Counted from the stretch's first letter, positions 1 to 8,743 are shown. The stretch: 21,498 nucleotides of DNA from an uncultured Chloroflexota bacterium (GCA_937876225.1 CALFIC010000143.1:1-21498), one strand, 5' to 3'. Translations and numbers: made by a program. Notes: generated from the letters alone by a model not told the origin.

Positions 1-420
1 TTTGAAACTCGCTTGTTTGCGCAACGCCAACAGCGTGAATTGTCGCCCGATGAGCTATGTGGGCTGATGACCCAAGCCCAAAAAGAGACCTATGGCGATG
101 GACTACAAGAATCGACATTGCACCCCTATATGTGGGCGGTCAAAGGGCACTACTATAGCACGGGGCGCTCGTTTTACAATTATCCCTATATGTTTGGGCA
201 ATTGTTTGGCACCGGGTTATATGCCTTGTATCGCAACGACCCCGGTAGCTTTACGCCGCGCTATGATGATTTGCTGGCGGGCACCGGCCGGGCCGATGCC
301 GCCACCCTCGCCAGAACGATGGGTATCGACATTACCCAGCGCGCGTTTTGGGAAGGGAGTCTGGCCGTCGTGGCCGATGAAGTAACCCAATTCGAGGCCG
401 TGGTCGCCGCAATGCGTTAA
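1..420 (+). CDS. M3-family oligoendopeptidase (PepF-like), C-terminal part only
   Basis: This is the 3' end of a cytoplasmic zinc metallopeptidase that cleaves short peptides. The reading frame is open from base 1, so the gene starts outside the window; the first in-frame codons read FETRLF, and the TTG at 13 is not a start. The visible 139 residues match the C-terminal part of the M3B/PepF family: a short ELS-x-EEL-like segment, then HYYSTGRSFYNYPYMFGQLF and GLYALY, followed by a LLAGTG turn and a GIDIT...FW ending. The Tyr-rich HYY...FYNYPY segment belongs to the substrate-binding wall of this family. The HExxH zinc site would lie upstream and cannot be checked here. A strong hairpin follows the stop codon. 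Family assignment rests on motif recognition, and the exact substrate class is unknown. Confidence 0.85.
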   Translation, partial: FETRLFAQRQQRELSPDELCGLMTQAQKETYGDGLQESTLHPYMWAVKGHYYSTGRSFYNYPYMFGQLFGTGLYALYRNDPGSFTPRYDDLLAGTGRADAATLARTMGIDITQRAFWEGSLAVVADEVTQFEAVVAAMR

Positions 421-433
421 TCCCATCGTGTAC

Positions 434-477
434 AATCCCCCTGTAGCGTCTGCAGAGATGCTACAGGGGGATTTTTG
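434..477 (+). terminator. Intrinsic terminator of the oligoendopeptidase gene
   Basis: A perfect 14-bp stem (434-447 with 460-473) encloses a 12-nt loop. It has a CCCCC/GGGGG base and runs into TTTTT at 472-476. It lies 13 bases after the stop codon of the oligoendopeptidase gene. Reading leftward from the minus-strand efflux gene, the T-run is much weaker, so it mainly serves the plus-strand gene. Confidence 0.85.
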
Positions 478-553
478 AATCCAGCGCACCAGAACGATTG
501 TCACCACGGCTTATTCACGTCTGCGCCAAGAGTTTTTTTACCAAAAATAAAAA

Positions 554-1546
554 CTATGCAATACCAGGTAACAACACCACTACGACGGTCGCCATTTGGG
601 GGTAGTGCTGCTGAATGGCAGTACGAATAGCAGTGCGCACTGCGTCGCCCTGCTGGATGGTAAGGGTGGCAGGAATGGTGGCTTCGAGTTCGCAGAATAA
701 TTTGTGGCCATGCCAGCGCACCCGCACCGCACCCACCTGCTGGACGGATGTGATGGCGGCGACGGTGGTGTGAATTTGGGCGACGAGGGCGGGGTCGACG
801 GCATCCATCAAGCGATACCAAATCATTTTGCAGGCATCGACGGCGATAACGGCAATGGTGATACCGATGACCAGCCCGATAAGCGGGTCGACAATCGGGT
901 AGCCCAGCCAGGCGCCGCCCACGGCGACGAGTACGGCCAGCGAGGCGAAGCCGTCGGTGCGGGTATGCAAGCCGTCAGCGACCATGGTGGCCGAGCCAAT
1001 CTGGCGACCAACCCGGATTTGCATCAAGGCGATGGTTTCGTTGCCCACAAACCCCACCACTGACGCCAGCGCCACCCAACCAAGGTTGTGAAATGGTTCG
1101 GGGTGGATGAAGCGGGTGATGGCCTCGTACAACGTATAGCCGGCGCTGAGGGTCAATGAAGTTACTACAAAAATCCCGGCGATGTCTTCGGCTTTGCCAT
1201 AGCCATAGGTGTAGCGGGTGGTAGCGACCCGGCGCGCCAGATAAAAGGCGAGGAGCAACGGGATTTCGTTGACGGTGTCGCCCAAATTGTGGACCATGTC
1301 GGCCAGCAAGGCGGTGCTATGGCTCATCGCCACTACGATTGCTTGGACGCTGGTAGTGAGGATGAGGCCGATGAGCGCCAACCAAACCGTGCGAATGCCT
1401 TGGTTGGTGGCCATGGTGGGGTCGTTGGCGGCTTGGGATTGATCGTGATAACCGTGAAAGTGAAAGAGGTGGGTGATTTTGCCCCACACTCCTGATGCGT
1501 GAGTATGTGCGTGATCGTCATGATTATGGTCGTGGGCATGGGTCAT
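554..1546 (-). CDS. Cation diffusion facilitator (CDF) family divalent metal efflux protein, probably zinc
   Basis: A 330-residue inner-membrane antiporter expected to export Zn2+ or a similar divalent metal in exchange for protons. The N-terminus is strongly His-rich (about residues 3-16 and 26-34), typical of a cytosolic metal-binding lead. Six hydrophobic segments span roughly residues 52-240, followed by a cytoplasmic C-terminal domain of about 85 residues. The transport site is visible as two HxxxD pairs: H86/D90 (MVHNLGD) and H194/D198 (DGLHTRTD). Two HxxxD pairs are the pattern usually linked with zinc preference in this family. The conserved GYGKAED motif is at 115-121. The start is the ATG ahead of the His-rich stretch. 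The gene is divergent from the DUF262 gene with 137 bp between start codons. No metal-responsive operator was recognised. Substrate choice is an inference from motifs. Confidence 0.9.
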   Translation of the reverse strand: MTHAHDHNHDDHAHTHASGVWGKITHLFHFHGYHDQSQAANDPTMATNQGIRTVWLALIGLILTTSVQAIVVAMSHSTALLADMVHNLGDTVNEIPLLLAFYLARRVATTRYTYGYGKAEDIAGIFVVTSLTLSAGYTLYEAITRFIHPEPFHNLGWVALASVVGFVGNETIALMQIRVGRQIGSATMVADGLHTRTDGFASLAVLVAVGGAWLGYPIVDPLIGLVIGITIAVIAVDACKMIWYRLMDAVDPALVAQIHTTVAAITSVQQVGAVRVRWHGHKLFCELEATIPATLTIQQGDAVRTAIRTAIQQHYPQMATVVVVLLPGIA

Positions 1547-1683
1547 CTATCCACCTATATTTCGTTTTTAGCATAAGCCACACAATGCAATAGTACAATA
1601 TGCCTAATGATTCTCTTTGGCGCATACCGATTATACAATAGTGCGTTGGGGAGTATGTGTCTCGTGCCAATAAAGGGTCTGTC
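1547..1683. promoter_or_regulatory. Divergent promoter region between the CDF and DUF262 genes
   Basis: This 137-bp AT-rich spacer must hold both promoters. On the plus strand a TACAAT box (1634-1639) is a plausible -10 for the DUF262 gene, but no good -35 is seen at the right distance. On the minus strand TTGTAC-N17-TATGCT (about 1573-1601) is a weak candidate for the CDF gene. AAAGGG at 1672-1677 is the ribosome site that favours the ATG at 1684 over the in-frame GTG at 1657. Confidence 0.35.
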
Positions 1684-3780
1684 ATGAAAGCCACCGAAGC
1701 CAAGCTACTCGACTTCCTCAAAAAAGCCCCCCAGCTCATCATCCCCATTTATCAGCGCACCTATGGCTGGGGCGAGCGGGAATGTCGGCAATTGTGGGAC
1801 GATATCGTGCGCTGTGGCAGTAGCGACAGCATCCCGGTACACTTCATCGGCTCGATTGTCTATATATCGGCGGGGCTGGGGACAGTCATCCATCAATCGC
1901 CGTTGTTGATTATCGACGGGCAACAGCGCCTAGCGACGGTGTCGTTGTTACTGGCTGCCATCAGCGAAATCATCGGCACAAGCGAGCCCCACACCGGCTT
2001 CAGCAAACGACGCATCCGCAACTACTATTTGGTCAACCCCGAAGAAGAGGGGCAGCGCCACCCTAAATTGTTGCTATCACAGACCGATCGTGATTCGTTG
2101 ATTGCGATTGTGACCCAGCGCCCGTCGCCGTCACAGCCGTCGGTGCAGATTCATGCCAATTATGCCTTGTTTGCGCAGTGGTTGGCCGACAGCAAAACGG
2201 ATTTGGCGGTGATTTGTCGCGGTTTGGCTAAATTGGTGATTGTCGACATTGCCTTGACGCGCGACCAAGACAACCCGCAATTGATTTTCGAAAGTATGAA
2301 TGCTACCGGCAAAGAGCTGAGCCAAGCTGATTTGATTCGTAATTTTGTGTTGATGGGGCTCGAGCCGGCCCTGCAAACGCGCTTGTACCACGATTATTGG
2401 CGACCCATTGAGCATGACTTTGGCCAGGCGGCCTATAGTAGTCACTTCGATACCTTTATGCGCTATTATTTGATCATCAAAACGGGCGAGGTAGCGGCAA
2501 TGGATGCCGTCTATGACACGTTCAAAGCCTACGTACGCAATACGTTTGTGCGCGATCAGGGTGATGTGCCACAGATGATGACATTGGTGCGCGACATACG
2601 CGCCTATGCCCAGTATTATTGGGCGGTGGTGCTGGGTCACGAAGCGGATGGGCAGCTCAACGATGCCTTCGCCGATATGCGTGACCTCAAAATCGATGCC
2701 GTCTATCCGCTACTCTTGACGCTGTACCACGACTATCAGGGTGGGGTATTGGTGCAGGACGAGTTTTTGCGCTGTCTGCGCCTGCTCGAATCATACTTGT
2801 TCCGGCGCAGTGTGTGTGGCATACCCACCAATTCGCTCAGCAATACGTTTATTGCGGTGGCCCAAGGGATTGATCCGCAGCGGTATAGCGAAAGTCTGCA
2901 GGCGTTGTTGGCGCAACTCCCATCGTACCGGCGCTTCCCCAGCGATGACGAGTTCCGCCACGAACTGCAACACCGTGACCTCTACAACTTTCGCCAGCGC
3001 AATTACTTGTTGCGCCGGCTTGAGAATCACCGCCGCCAAGAACGTATCTCACTAGCAGAATACACCGTCGAGCATGTACTCCCACAAAACCCGCAATTAT
3101 CTGCGGTCTGGCGTGACGCCCTCGGCAGTGATTGGCAGCATGTGCAACAGCGGATGGTACATACGCTGGGGAACTTGACGTTGACGCGCTACAACAGTGA
3201 ATTCCGTGATCGCGCGTTTGTGGACAAGCGTGACATGCCCAGTGCCCCCGAAAAAGGATTACGCTATAGTCCGCTGCACCTCAATGCCGACTTTGCCCAG
3301 CTCGATACCTGGAACGAAATGCTGATTTTACAACGGGCGGCGCGCCTGGCAGCGCGAGCGCTAACGATTTGGCCGGCGCCGGCGCTCACCCCCGAGGTCA
3401 TCGACCGTTACCGTACCCAACGCCCCAGCACTGCCTACACCATCAACGATCATCCGGCGTTGTTGACAGCCACGCTCTACCCATTGTTTGATGCATTGCG
3501 CAAGGCGGTACGGGCCATCGACCCCTGTATCAGCGAAGAGTTTCGCAAGCTCTATGTGGCCTACAAAGCCGAAAAAACCATTATGGATGTGGTGGCACAA
3601 AGTACAGCTCTCAAGATTACGCTCCACGCACCACCGGACGCACTCTATGATCCGTTGCAGCGCTGTCGGCCGCGGAGCGACCAACAAGAATCACAACTCA
3701 TCCTTGCGAGTAACGACGATATCACCTATGTCGTTGAGTTGGTGCGCCAAGTACTCGACATGCAGGTAAACGGCGAATAA
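1684..3780 (+). CDS. DUF262-DUF1524-DUF5655 protein, GmrSD-like type IV restriction endonuclease
   Basis: A 698-residue single-chain protein with the architecture of GmrSD-type, modification-dependent restriction enzymes. Numbering is from ATG 1684, chosen for its AAAGGG ribosome site; an in-frame GTG at 1657 would add nine residues. DUF262 (the NTP-hydrolysing GmrS-like part) shows IPIYQRTYGW at 20-29 and the IIDGQQR signature at 76-82, then FESMNATGKELSQADLIRN near 202-220. DUF1524 (the HNH-type nuclease, GmrD-like) shows EHVLPQNP at 463-470 and HTLGNLTLTRYN at 493-504, giving candidate catalytic residues H464, H493 and N504. The last ~95 residues (LYPLFDALRKAV to VELVRQVLD) match DUF5655, often found at the end of such proteins. 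The expected role is cleavage of phage DNA carrying modified bases. No other defence gene, methylase or mobility gene is adjacent, so it appears to act alone. Target modification is unknown. Confidence 0.85.
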   Translation: MKATEAKLLDFLKKAPQLIIPIYQRTYGWGERECRQLWDDIVRCGSSDSIPVHFIGSIVYISAGLGTVIHQSPLLIIDGQQRLATVSLLLAAISEIIGTSEPHTGFSKRRIRNYYLVNPEEEGQRHPKLLLSQTDRDSLIAIVTQRPSPSQPSVQIHANYALFAQWLADSKTDLAVICRGLAKLVIVDIALTRDQDNPQLIFESMNATGKELSQADLIRNFVLMGLEPALQTRLYHDYWRPIEHDFGQAAYSSHFDTFMRYYLIIKTGEVAAMDAVYDTFKAYVRNTFVRDQGDVPQMMTLVRDIRAYAQYYWAVVLGHEADGQLNDAFADMRDLKIDAVYPLLLTLYHDYQGGVLVQDEFLRCLRLLESYLFRRSVCGIPTNSLSNTFIAVAQGIDPQRYSESLQALLAQLPSYRRFPSDDEFRHELQHRDLYNFRQRNYLLRRLENHRRQERISLAEYTVEHVLPQNPQLSAVWRDALGSDWQHVQQRMVHTLGNLTLTRYNSEFRDRAFVDKRDMPSAPEKGLRYSPLHLNADFAQLDTWNEMLILQRAARLAARALTIWPAPALTPEVIDRYRTQRPSTAYTINDHPALLTATLYPLFDALRKAVRAIDPCISEEFRKLYVAYKAEKTIMDVVAQSTALKITLHAPPDALYDPLQRCRPRSDQQESQLILASNDDITYVVELVRQVLDMQVNGE

Positions 3781-3788
3781 ACGCCAAA

Positions 3789-3820
3789 ACCCCCTCACGC
3801 TGAAATCAGCGTGAGGGGGT
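3789..3820. terminator. Shared hairpin between convergent DUF262 and icd genes
   Basis: A perfect 14-bp GC-rich stem (3789-3802 with 3807-3820) with an AAAT loop. It sits 8 bases after the DUF262 stop and 11 bases beyond the icd stop. Read on the minus strand it ends in a short T-run (TTTT, opposite 3786-3789), so it looks like a true intrinsic terminator for icd. On the plus strand no T-run follows. Confidence 0.8.
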
Positions 3821-3831
3821 AGCAGTATCGA

Positions 3832-5187
<1,356 letters not shown>

Positions 5188-5269
5188 CTAGTCTTGCCTC
5201 GTATTCTTCAGGGGATGACGCGTACCAATCGCTAGCAACACGCCAATAAGCCGATATCGAATGTGCGCC

Positions 5270-5278
5270 ATTATACCA
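5270..5278 (-). promoter_or_regulatory. Extended -10 promoter of icd
   Basis: On the minus strand this reads TGGTATAAT, a perfect TATAAT with the TGn extension. No good TTGACA is seen 16-18 bp further upstream. Instead a GTGATTTT box (5293-5300) lies at the -35 position. That combination suits a promoter that depends on an activator or on the extended -10. Expected transcription start is near 5263, about 75 nt before the icd ATG. Confidence 0.65.
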
Positions 5279-5292
5279 CGAGTTCACACTAC

Positions 5293-5413
5293 AAAATCAC
5301 TAAAAAATCACCGTACATTATGTAGTATTTAAAGCATAAATCACCACCTACATCGGGACATATGGTAGATTTGGTTCATTTTGGGATGCGAATAGTCAAA
5401 TAAGGGTGATTTA
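5293..5413. repeat. Four copies of an (A/T)AAATCAC box upstream of icd and nuo
   Basis: AAAATCAC occurs at 5293-5300 and 5304-5311, TAAATCAC at 5337-5344, and its exact reverse complement GTGATTTA at 5406-5413. The three direct copies are spaced 11 and 33 bp apart, that is on one face of the helix. The last copy is inverted and ends 13 bp before the nuo -35. These are candidate binding sites for a regulator shared by the two divergent units. The regulator is not identified, and AT-rich background could produce some matches by chance. Confidence 0.45.
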
Positions 5414-5418
5414 GCAGA

Positions 5419-5449
5419 TTGTGCGTTTGACACAAACGCTACAAAGCGT
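5419..5449. promoter_or_regulatory. Overlapping inverted repeats on the nuo promoter (candidate operator)
   Basis: Three dyads overlap. TTGTG-N7-CACAA spans 5419-5435, GCGTTTG-ACA-CAAACGC spans 5423-5439, and ACGCT-ACAA-AGCGT spans 5436-5449. Together they cover the -35 hexamer and the whole spacer up to the -10, where a bound repressor would block RNA polymerase. The first is reminiscent of Rex redox-sensor sites (TTGTG...CACAA) but is one base shorter than the usual 18-bp palindrome, so Rex is only a suggestion. Confidence 0.5.
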
Positions 5450-5454
5450 ATAAT
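5427..5454 (+). promoter_or_regulatory. Consensus sigma-70-type promoter of the nuo operon
   Basis: TTGACA (5427-5432) and TATAAT (5449-5454) are both perfect consensus hexamers separated by 16 bp. The predicted start is near 5461, giving a leader of about 52 nt before nuoA. A promoter this strong usually needs repression or tuning, which fits the dyads overlapping it. Confidence 0.85.
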
Positions 5455-5512
5455 GACGGCGAGGAAAAACTGCCTACTGCCGACGACTGTCTTTTTTATC
5501 GAGGACGTGACC

Positions 5513-5869
5513 ATGCTCGCTGCATACGTACCGATTCTAGCGATGTTGGGTATTGCCCTTTTCATCGCCGTGTTTGTCATCACCTTATCGCGGTTTTTGG
5601 GGCCGGCCAAGCCGACCGTACGCAAACTAGCTCCGTATGAATCGGGGATGGAACCTATCGGCGAAGCGAATCATCGCTTCCCCATCAAATTCAATTTGGT
5701 GGCGATGATTTTCATTTTGTTTGACATCGAAGTCATCTTCTTCTTCCCCTATGCCTTGGTCTATCGCCAATTAGGCGTCCCAGGGTTGTACGAAATGGGG
5801 AGCTTCGTATTGGTGTTGCTCGTCGGTCTCGTTTATATCTGGAAAAAGGGAGCGCTCACATGGGAATAG
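5513..5869 (+). CDS. nuoA: NADH-quinone oxidoreductase subunit A
   Basis: A 118-residue membrane subunit of complex I, at the junction between the quinone site and the proton-pumping arm. Three membrane segments are visible, at about 5-27, 58-80 and 92-112. The loop after segment one carries YESGMEPIG (42-50), and segment two carries IKFNLVAMIFILFDIEVIFFFP with the conserved acidic pair D71 and E73. The end GLVYIWKKGALTWE is typical for the family. The ATG at 5513 follows GAGGA at a good distance. An upstream in-frame ATG at 5453 is ruled out because it overlaps the promoter -10. This is the first gene of the nuoABCDE operon and overlaps nuoB by 10 bases, suggesting translational coupling. 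Confidence 0.95.
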   Translation: MLAAYVPILAMLGIALFIAVFVITLSRFLGPAKPTVRKLAPYESGMEPIGEANHRFPIKFNLVAMIFILFDIEVIFFFPYALVYRQLGVPGLYEMGSFVLVLLVGLVYIWKKGALTWE

Positions 5870-6366
5870 AAACCAAAGCCGGCGATATGGGCGTCGTCAC
5901 CACCTCACTCGAGACAATGGTGAACTGGGGGCGTACCAATGCCATGTGGCCACTCTTGTTTGGTTTGGCGTGTTGTGCCATCGAAATGATGGGCGCCCAA
6001 GGCTCCAACTACGACTTGTCACGTTTCGGGATGGAAATCAACCGCGCCTCGCCCCGCCAAGCCGACCTCATCATCGTGGCCGGTCGCGTATCGCGCAAAA
6101 TGGCGCCGGTGATTCGCCGCCTCTACGATCAAATGTCCAACCCCAAGTGGGTCATCGCCATGGGTGATTGCGCCTCATGTGGTGGCGTGTTTAACAACTA
6201 CGCCATCGTACAAGGGGTCGACGAAGTCATCCCCGTCGATGTCTATGTCGCCGGTTGCCCACCCCGCCCCGAGGCTCTGATCGATGGCATCATGCAGTTG
6301 CACAGCAAAGTCGAACGCATGAAGCTAGACGGCTCGCTCCGTGAGCGCGCGCCGATTCATGTGTAA
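5860..6366 (+). CDS. nuoB: NADH-quinone oxidoreductase subunit B (N2 cluster subunit)
   Basis: A 168-residue peripheral-arm subunit of complex I that holds the terminal 4Fe-4S cluster N2, which passes electrons to quinone. All four expected cysteines are present: the tandem pair C38-C39 (GLACCAIEMM), C104 (GDCASCGGVF) and C133 (VAGCPPRPEAL). The segment NRASPRQADLIIVAG near 61-75 and the PKWVIAMGDCASCGG stretch are near-invariant in the family. Translation starts at an ATG inside the last codons of nuoA, with an AAAGGGAG ribosome site within nuoA. Length is normal. NuoB packs against NuoD, encoded two genes later. Confidence 0.97.
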   Translation: MGIETKAGDMGVVTTSLETMVNWGRTNAMWPLLFGLACCAIEMMGAQGSNYDLSRFGMEINRASPRQADLIIVAGRVSRKMAPVIRRLYDQMSNPKWVIAMGDCASCGGVFNNYAIVQGVDEVIPVDVYVAGCPPRPEALIDGIMQLHSKVERMKLDGSLRERAPIHV

Positions 6367-6382
6367 ACGAGGTTTGTAAACT

Positions 6383-6904
6383 ATGGATAATGCAACGGTT
6401 ATCGAGCGGCTCCAAGCCCAGTTTGTCGACAAAATCGGTTCGGTAGGCAGCATGCTCAGTGGCGAAGCCACCATCTATGTGCCTCGTGAGCAGATTGTCG
6501 CCGTGGCGCAATTTTTGCGTGACGACAGTGCCCTGGCCTACAACTTCCTCGAAAACTTGTGTGGCGTCGATTATCTCGGTCGCCAACCACGCTTCGAAGT
6601 GGTCTATCACCTTTTGTCACATGCCAATCGTCATCGCATCTGCCTCAAAGTAGGCCTCAGCGAAAAAGACATCCATGTGCCAACCCTGACCGGGTTGTGG
6701 CAGACCGCCAACTACCAAGAGCGCGAAGCCTACGACATGTTTGGGATTATTTTTGATGGTCACCCAGCGTTGGAGCGTATCTTGATGCCTGACGACTGGT
6801 CGGGCTTCCCCCAACGCAAAGACGTCCCACTCGGCTACGAGGAAGTGGCGTTTAGCAACACCGAAGCGCAAATCTCCGCACGCAAACCCTTTGCCGAAGA
6901 ATAA
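6383..6904 (+). CDS. nuoC: NADH-quinone oxidoreductase subunit C
   Basis: A 173-residue soluble subunit of the complex I connecting arm (30-kDa subunit family) that binds NuoD and carries no cofactor. The family signature is clear at 111-129 (YQEREAYDMFGIIFDGHP) and continues as RILMPDDWSGFPQRKD at 132-147. The N-terminal half is variable, as usual. It is a separate protein here rather than fused to NuoD as in E. coli. It begins 16 bases after nuoB, with GAGG upstream of the ATG, and sits 24 bases before nuoD. Confidence 0.95.
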   Translation: MDNATVIERLQAQFVDKIGSVGSMLSGEATIYVPREQIVAVAQFLRDDSALAYNFLENLCGVDYLGRQPRFEVVYHLLSHANRHRICLKVGLSEKDIHVPTLTGLWQTANYQEREAYDMFGIIFDGHPALERILMPDDWSGFPQRKDVPLGYEEVAFSNTEAQISARKPFAEE

Positions 6905-6928
6905 TCGGCGTTGGTGCAAGAGGGAATT

Positions 6929-8173
6929 ATGACAACTATTGACCATCGCTTGTCGGTGCCATCACCGCATAGCATTACAGATCCGGCCTTGGCCGGCAAA
7001 ACCAACACCATGGTGCTCAACATGGGGCCACATCACCCCAGCACCCACGGTGTGTTGCGCCTCGTGGTCGAGCTTGACGGCGAAACCGTCGTCAACGTCG
7101 CCCCCGACGTCGGTTTTTTGCATACCGGCATCGAAAAAAACATGGAGTTCAAGACCTACCAGCAAGCGGTGGTCATGACTGACCGTACCGACTACCTCGC
7201 ACCGCTGTCAAACAACCTCAGCTATGTGCTGGCCGTCGAGAAACTCATGGGCGTCGAGATTCCCGAGCGTCCCACCGTGGCGCGGGTGTTGCTGGTCGAA
7301 CTGCAACGCATCTCGAGCCACCTCGTGTGGTTGAGCTCGCATGCCTTGGATTTGGCCGCCATGAGCGTCTTTTTGTATGGCTTCCGCGAACGCGAACAAA
7401 TCCTCGACATCTTCGAAATGGTGTCAGGCGCACGGATGATGACCAGCTACTTCCGCGTCGGTGGACTCGCCTATGACTTGCCCAGCGATTTTTTGCCGAC
7501 CGTCAAAGCATTGCTCGACATTATGCCGAGCCGCATCGACGAATACGAATCATTGTTGACCAACAACATCATCTGGCAAGAACGCACCATGGGTGTGGGC
7601 GCCATCGATAGTGCAGCCGCCATCCAATACGGCTTGACTGGTCCTGGCCTGCGTGCCACCGGTGTGGCCTGGGACTTGCGCAAAGACATGCCCTATTGCG
7701 GCTACGAAACGTATGACTTTAACGTGCCTATCGCCAAAAACGGCGATATCTACGACCGCTATTTGGTGCGCATGGCCGAAATGCGCGAGAGCGTCAGCAT
7801 TGCCCGCCAAGCCTGGCAACGCCTCACCGACATGGGACCTGGCGTGTTCCAGACCAGCAATCGCAAAGTGGCCCCACCGCCCAAAACCGAAATCACCCAT
7901 AGCATGGAATCACTCATCCACCACTTCAAGTTGTGGACCGAGGGCTTCAAGCCACCCCGTGGCGATGCCATGGCCGCCATCGAATCACCCCGTGGCGAAT
8001 TGGCCACCTATATCGTCAGCGACGGCGGCCCCAAACCATACCGCGTGCATATGCGCACCCCGTCATTCATCAACCTGCAATCCTTGCCACACATGGCCAA
8101 AGGACAATTGATGGCAGACTTGGTTGCCTTGATTGCCTCGCTTGACCCCGTGCTCGGAGAAGTGGATCGCTAA
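6929..8173 (+). CDS. nuoD: NADH-quinone oxidoreductase subunit D
   Basis: A 414-residue subunit (49-kDa family, related to the large subunit of NiFe hydrogenases) that forms most of the quinone-binding pocket with NuoB. NMGPHHPSTHGVLRL at 31-45 contains H36 and H40, and MTDRTDYL supplies Y89; the second His and the Tyr match the quinone-head ligands known in Thermus and other complexes I. The C-terminus has ESPRGELATYIVSDGG, the PYRVHMRTPSF segment and the terminal GEVDR, all standard. The hydrogenase nickel cysteines are absent, as expected. The start is the ATG at 6929 behind AGAGGG; an in-frame TTG at 6911 would add six residues and has no better ribosome site. Confidence 0.97.
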   Translation: MTTIDHRLSVPSPHSITDPALAGKTNTMVLNMGPHHPSTHGVLRLVVELDGETVVNVAPDVGFLHTGIEKNMEFKTYQQAVVMTDRTDYLAPLSNNLSYVLAVEKLMGVEIPERPTVARVLLVELQRISSHLVWLSSHALDLAAMSVFLYGFREREQILDIFEMVSGARMMTSYFRVGGLAYDLPSDFLPTVKALLDIMPSRIDEYESLLTNNIIWQERTMGVGAIDSAAAIQYGLTGPGLRATGVAWDLRKDMPYCGYETYDFNVPIAKNGDIYDRYLVRMAEMRESVSIARQAWQRLTDMGPGVFQTSNRKVAPPPKTEITHSMESLIHHFKLWTEGFKPPRGDAMAAIESPRGELATYIVSDGGPKPYRVHMRTPSFINLQSLPHMAKGQLMADLVALIASLDPVLGEVDR

Positions 8174-8207
8174 GCGGCATAGACCGCCCAGAGTGTAGGA
8201 CAACGTC

Positions 8208-8732
8208 ATGTCACTTCGTCAACAACACGGCGCCGAGATTGATGCAATCTTGGCCCGCTACCCCCAAAAAAAGAGCGCGATTCTCGCTCTCCTTTACGTC
8301 GCCCAAGATACCTATGGCCGCCTCACCGATGAAGCCATCCGTGAAGTCGCCACCATCATCGACGTACCCCCCACCGATGTCTTCGAAGTGGTCGGGTTCT
8401 ATACCCTGCTCTACGATGACAAGGTCGGCAAAGTGGTCCTCCAAGTATGTGATGACGTTCCTTGCGCCTTTTGTGGCGCCGAAGAGCTCGTCAGCACCCT
8501 CGAAAACAAGTTGGGCATCCAGTGTGAGCAAACCACCGCAGACGGTATGTTTACCTTGCAACGGGTCAAATGTTTGGCCGATTGCAACCGCGCACCGTTG
8601 CTCCAAGCCAACTTGGACTACTACCGCGACCTCAACACCCCCGAGAAAGTCGACGAGCTGTTGACGCATTTGCGCGAACGCATCGCCAAAAACGATCGCA
8701 TCAGCATTTCGGGTCGCCTCGCCGAAATCTAA
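8208..8732 (+). CDS. nuoE: NADH-quinone oxidoreductase subunit E (2Fe-2S subunit)
   Basis: A 174-residue soluble subunit of the NADH dehydrogenase module (24-kDa family), with a thioredoxin-like fold carrying the 2Fe-2S cluster N1a. The four ligands are visible as C81-x4-C86 and C122-x3-C126. The N-terminal helical part (RYPQKKSAILALLYVAQDTYG, then DVFEVVGFYTLL) is typical. It normally pairs with NuoF, which is not next to it here. The gene begins 34 bases after nuoD, with AGGA ahead of the ATG, and is followed directly by a hairpin, so it ends the transcription unit. Confidence 0.95.
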   Translation: MSLRQQHGAEIDAILARYPQKKSAILALLYVAQDTYGRLTDEAIREVATIIDVPPTDVFEVVGFYTLLYDDKVGKVVLQVCDDVPCAFCGAEELVSTLENKLGIQCEQTTADGMFTLQRVKCLADCNRAPLLQANLDYYRDLNTPEKVDELLTHLRERIAKNDRISISGRLAEI

Positions 8733-8743
8733 TTCCCCTTATA

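Larger units (their letters stand above)
5188..5512. promoter_or_regulatory. 325-bp divergent control region between icd and nuoA
   Basis: There is no gene in this stretch. It holds the icd promoter near the left end, the nuo promoter near the right end, four copies of an (A/T)AAATCAC box between them, and overlapping dyads on the nuo promoter. An in-frame ATG at 5453 would extend nuoA upstream, but it lies inside the nuo -10 box and cannot be the start. No tRNA or riboswitch fold was recognised. Confidence 0.7.

Noticed and set aside
531..555. AT-only hairpin overlapping the CDF stop codon
   Set aside because: The stem is only A-T pairs of 7 bp and would be too weak to call a terminator.
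2131..2640. 169-codon minus-strand open frame inside the DUF262 gene
   Set aside because: Opposite strand of a gene with strong domain motifs; no independent support.
5419..5435. Canonical Rex operator
   Set aside because: TTGTG and CACAA are separated by 7 bases instead of the usual 8, and the strongest dyad has a different centre; kept only as a reminiscent motif.
5453..5512. Upstream ATG extension of nuoA
   Set aside because: The ATG at 5453 lies within the TATAAT box, so it would not be in the transcript; the ATG at 5513 has a good ribosome site.
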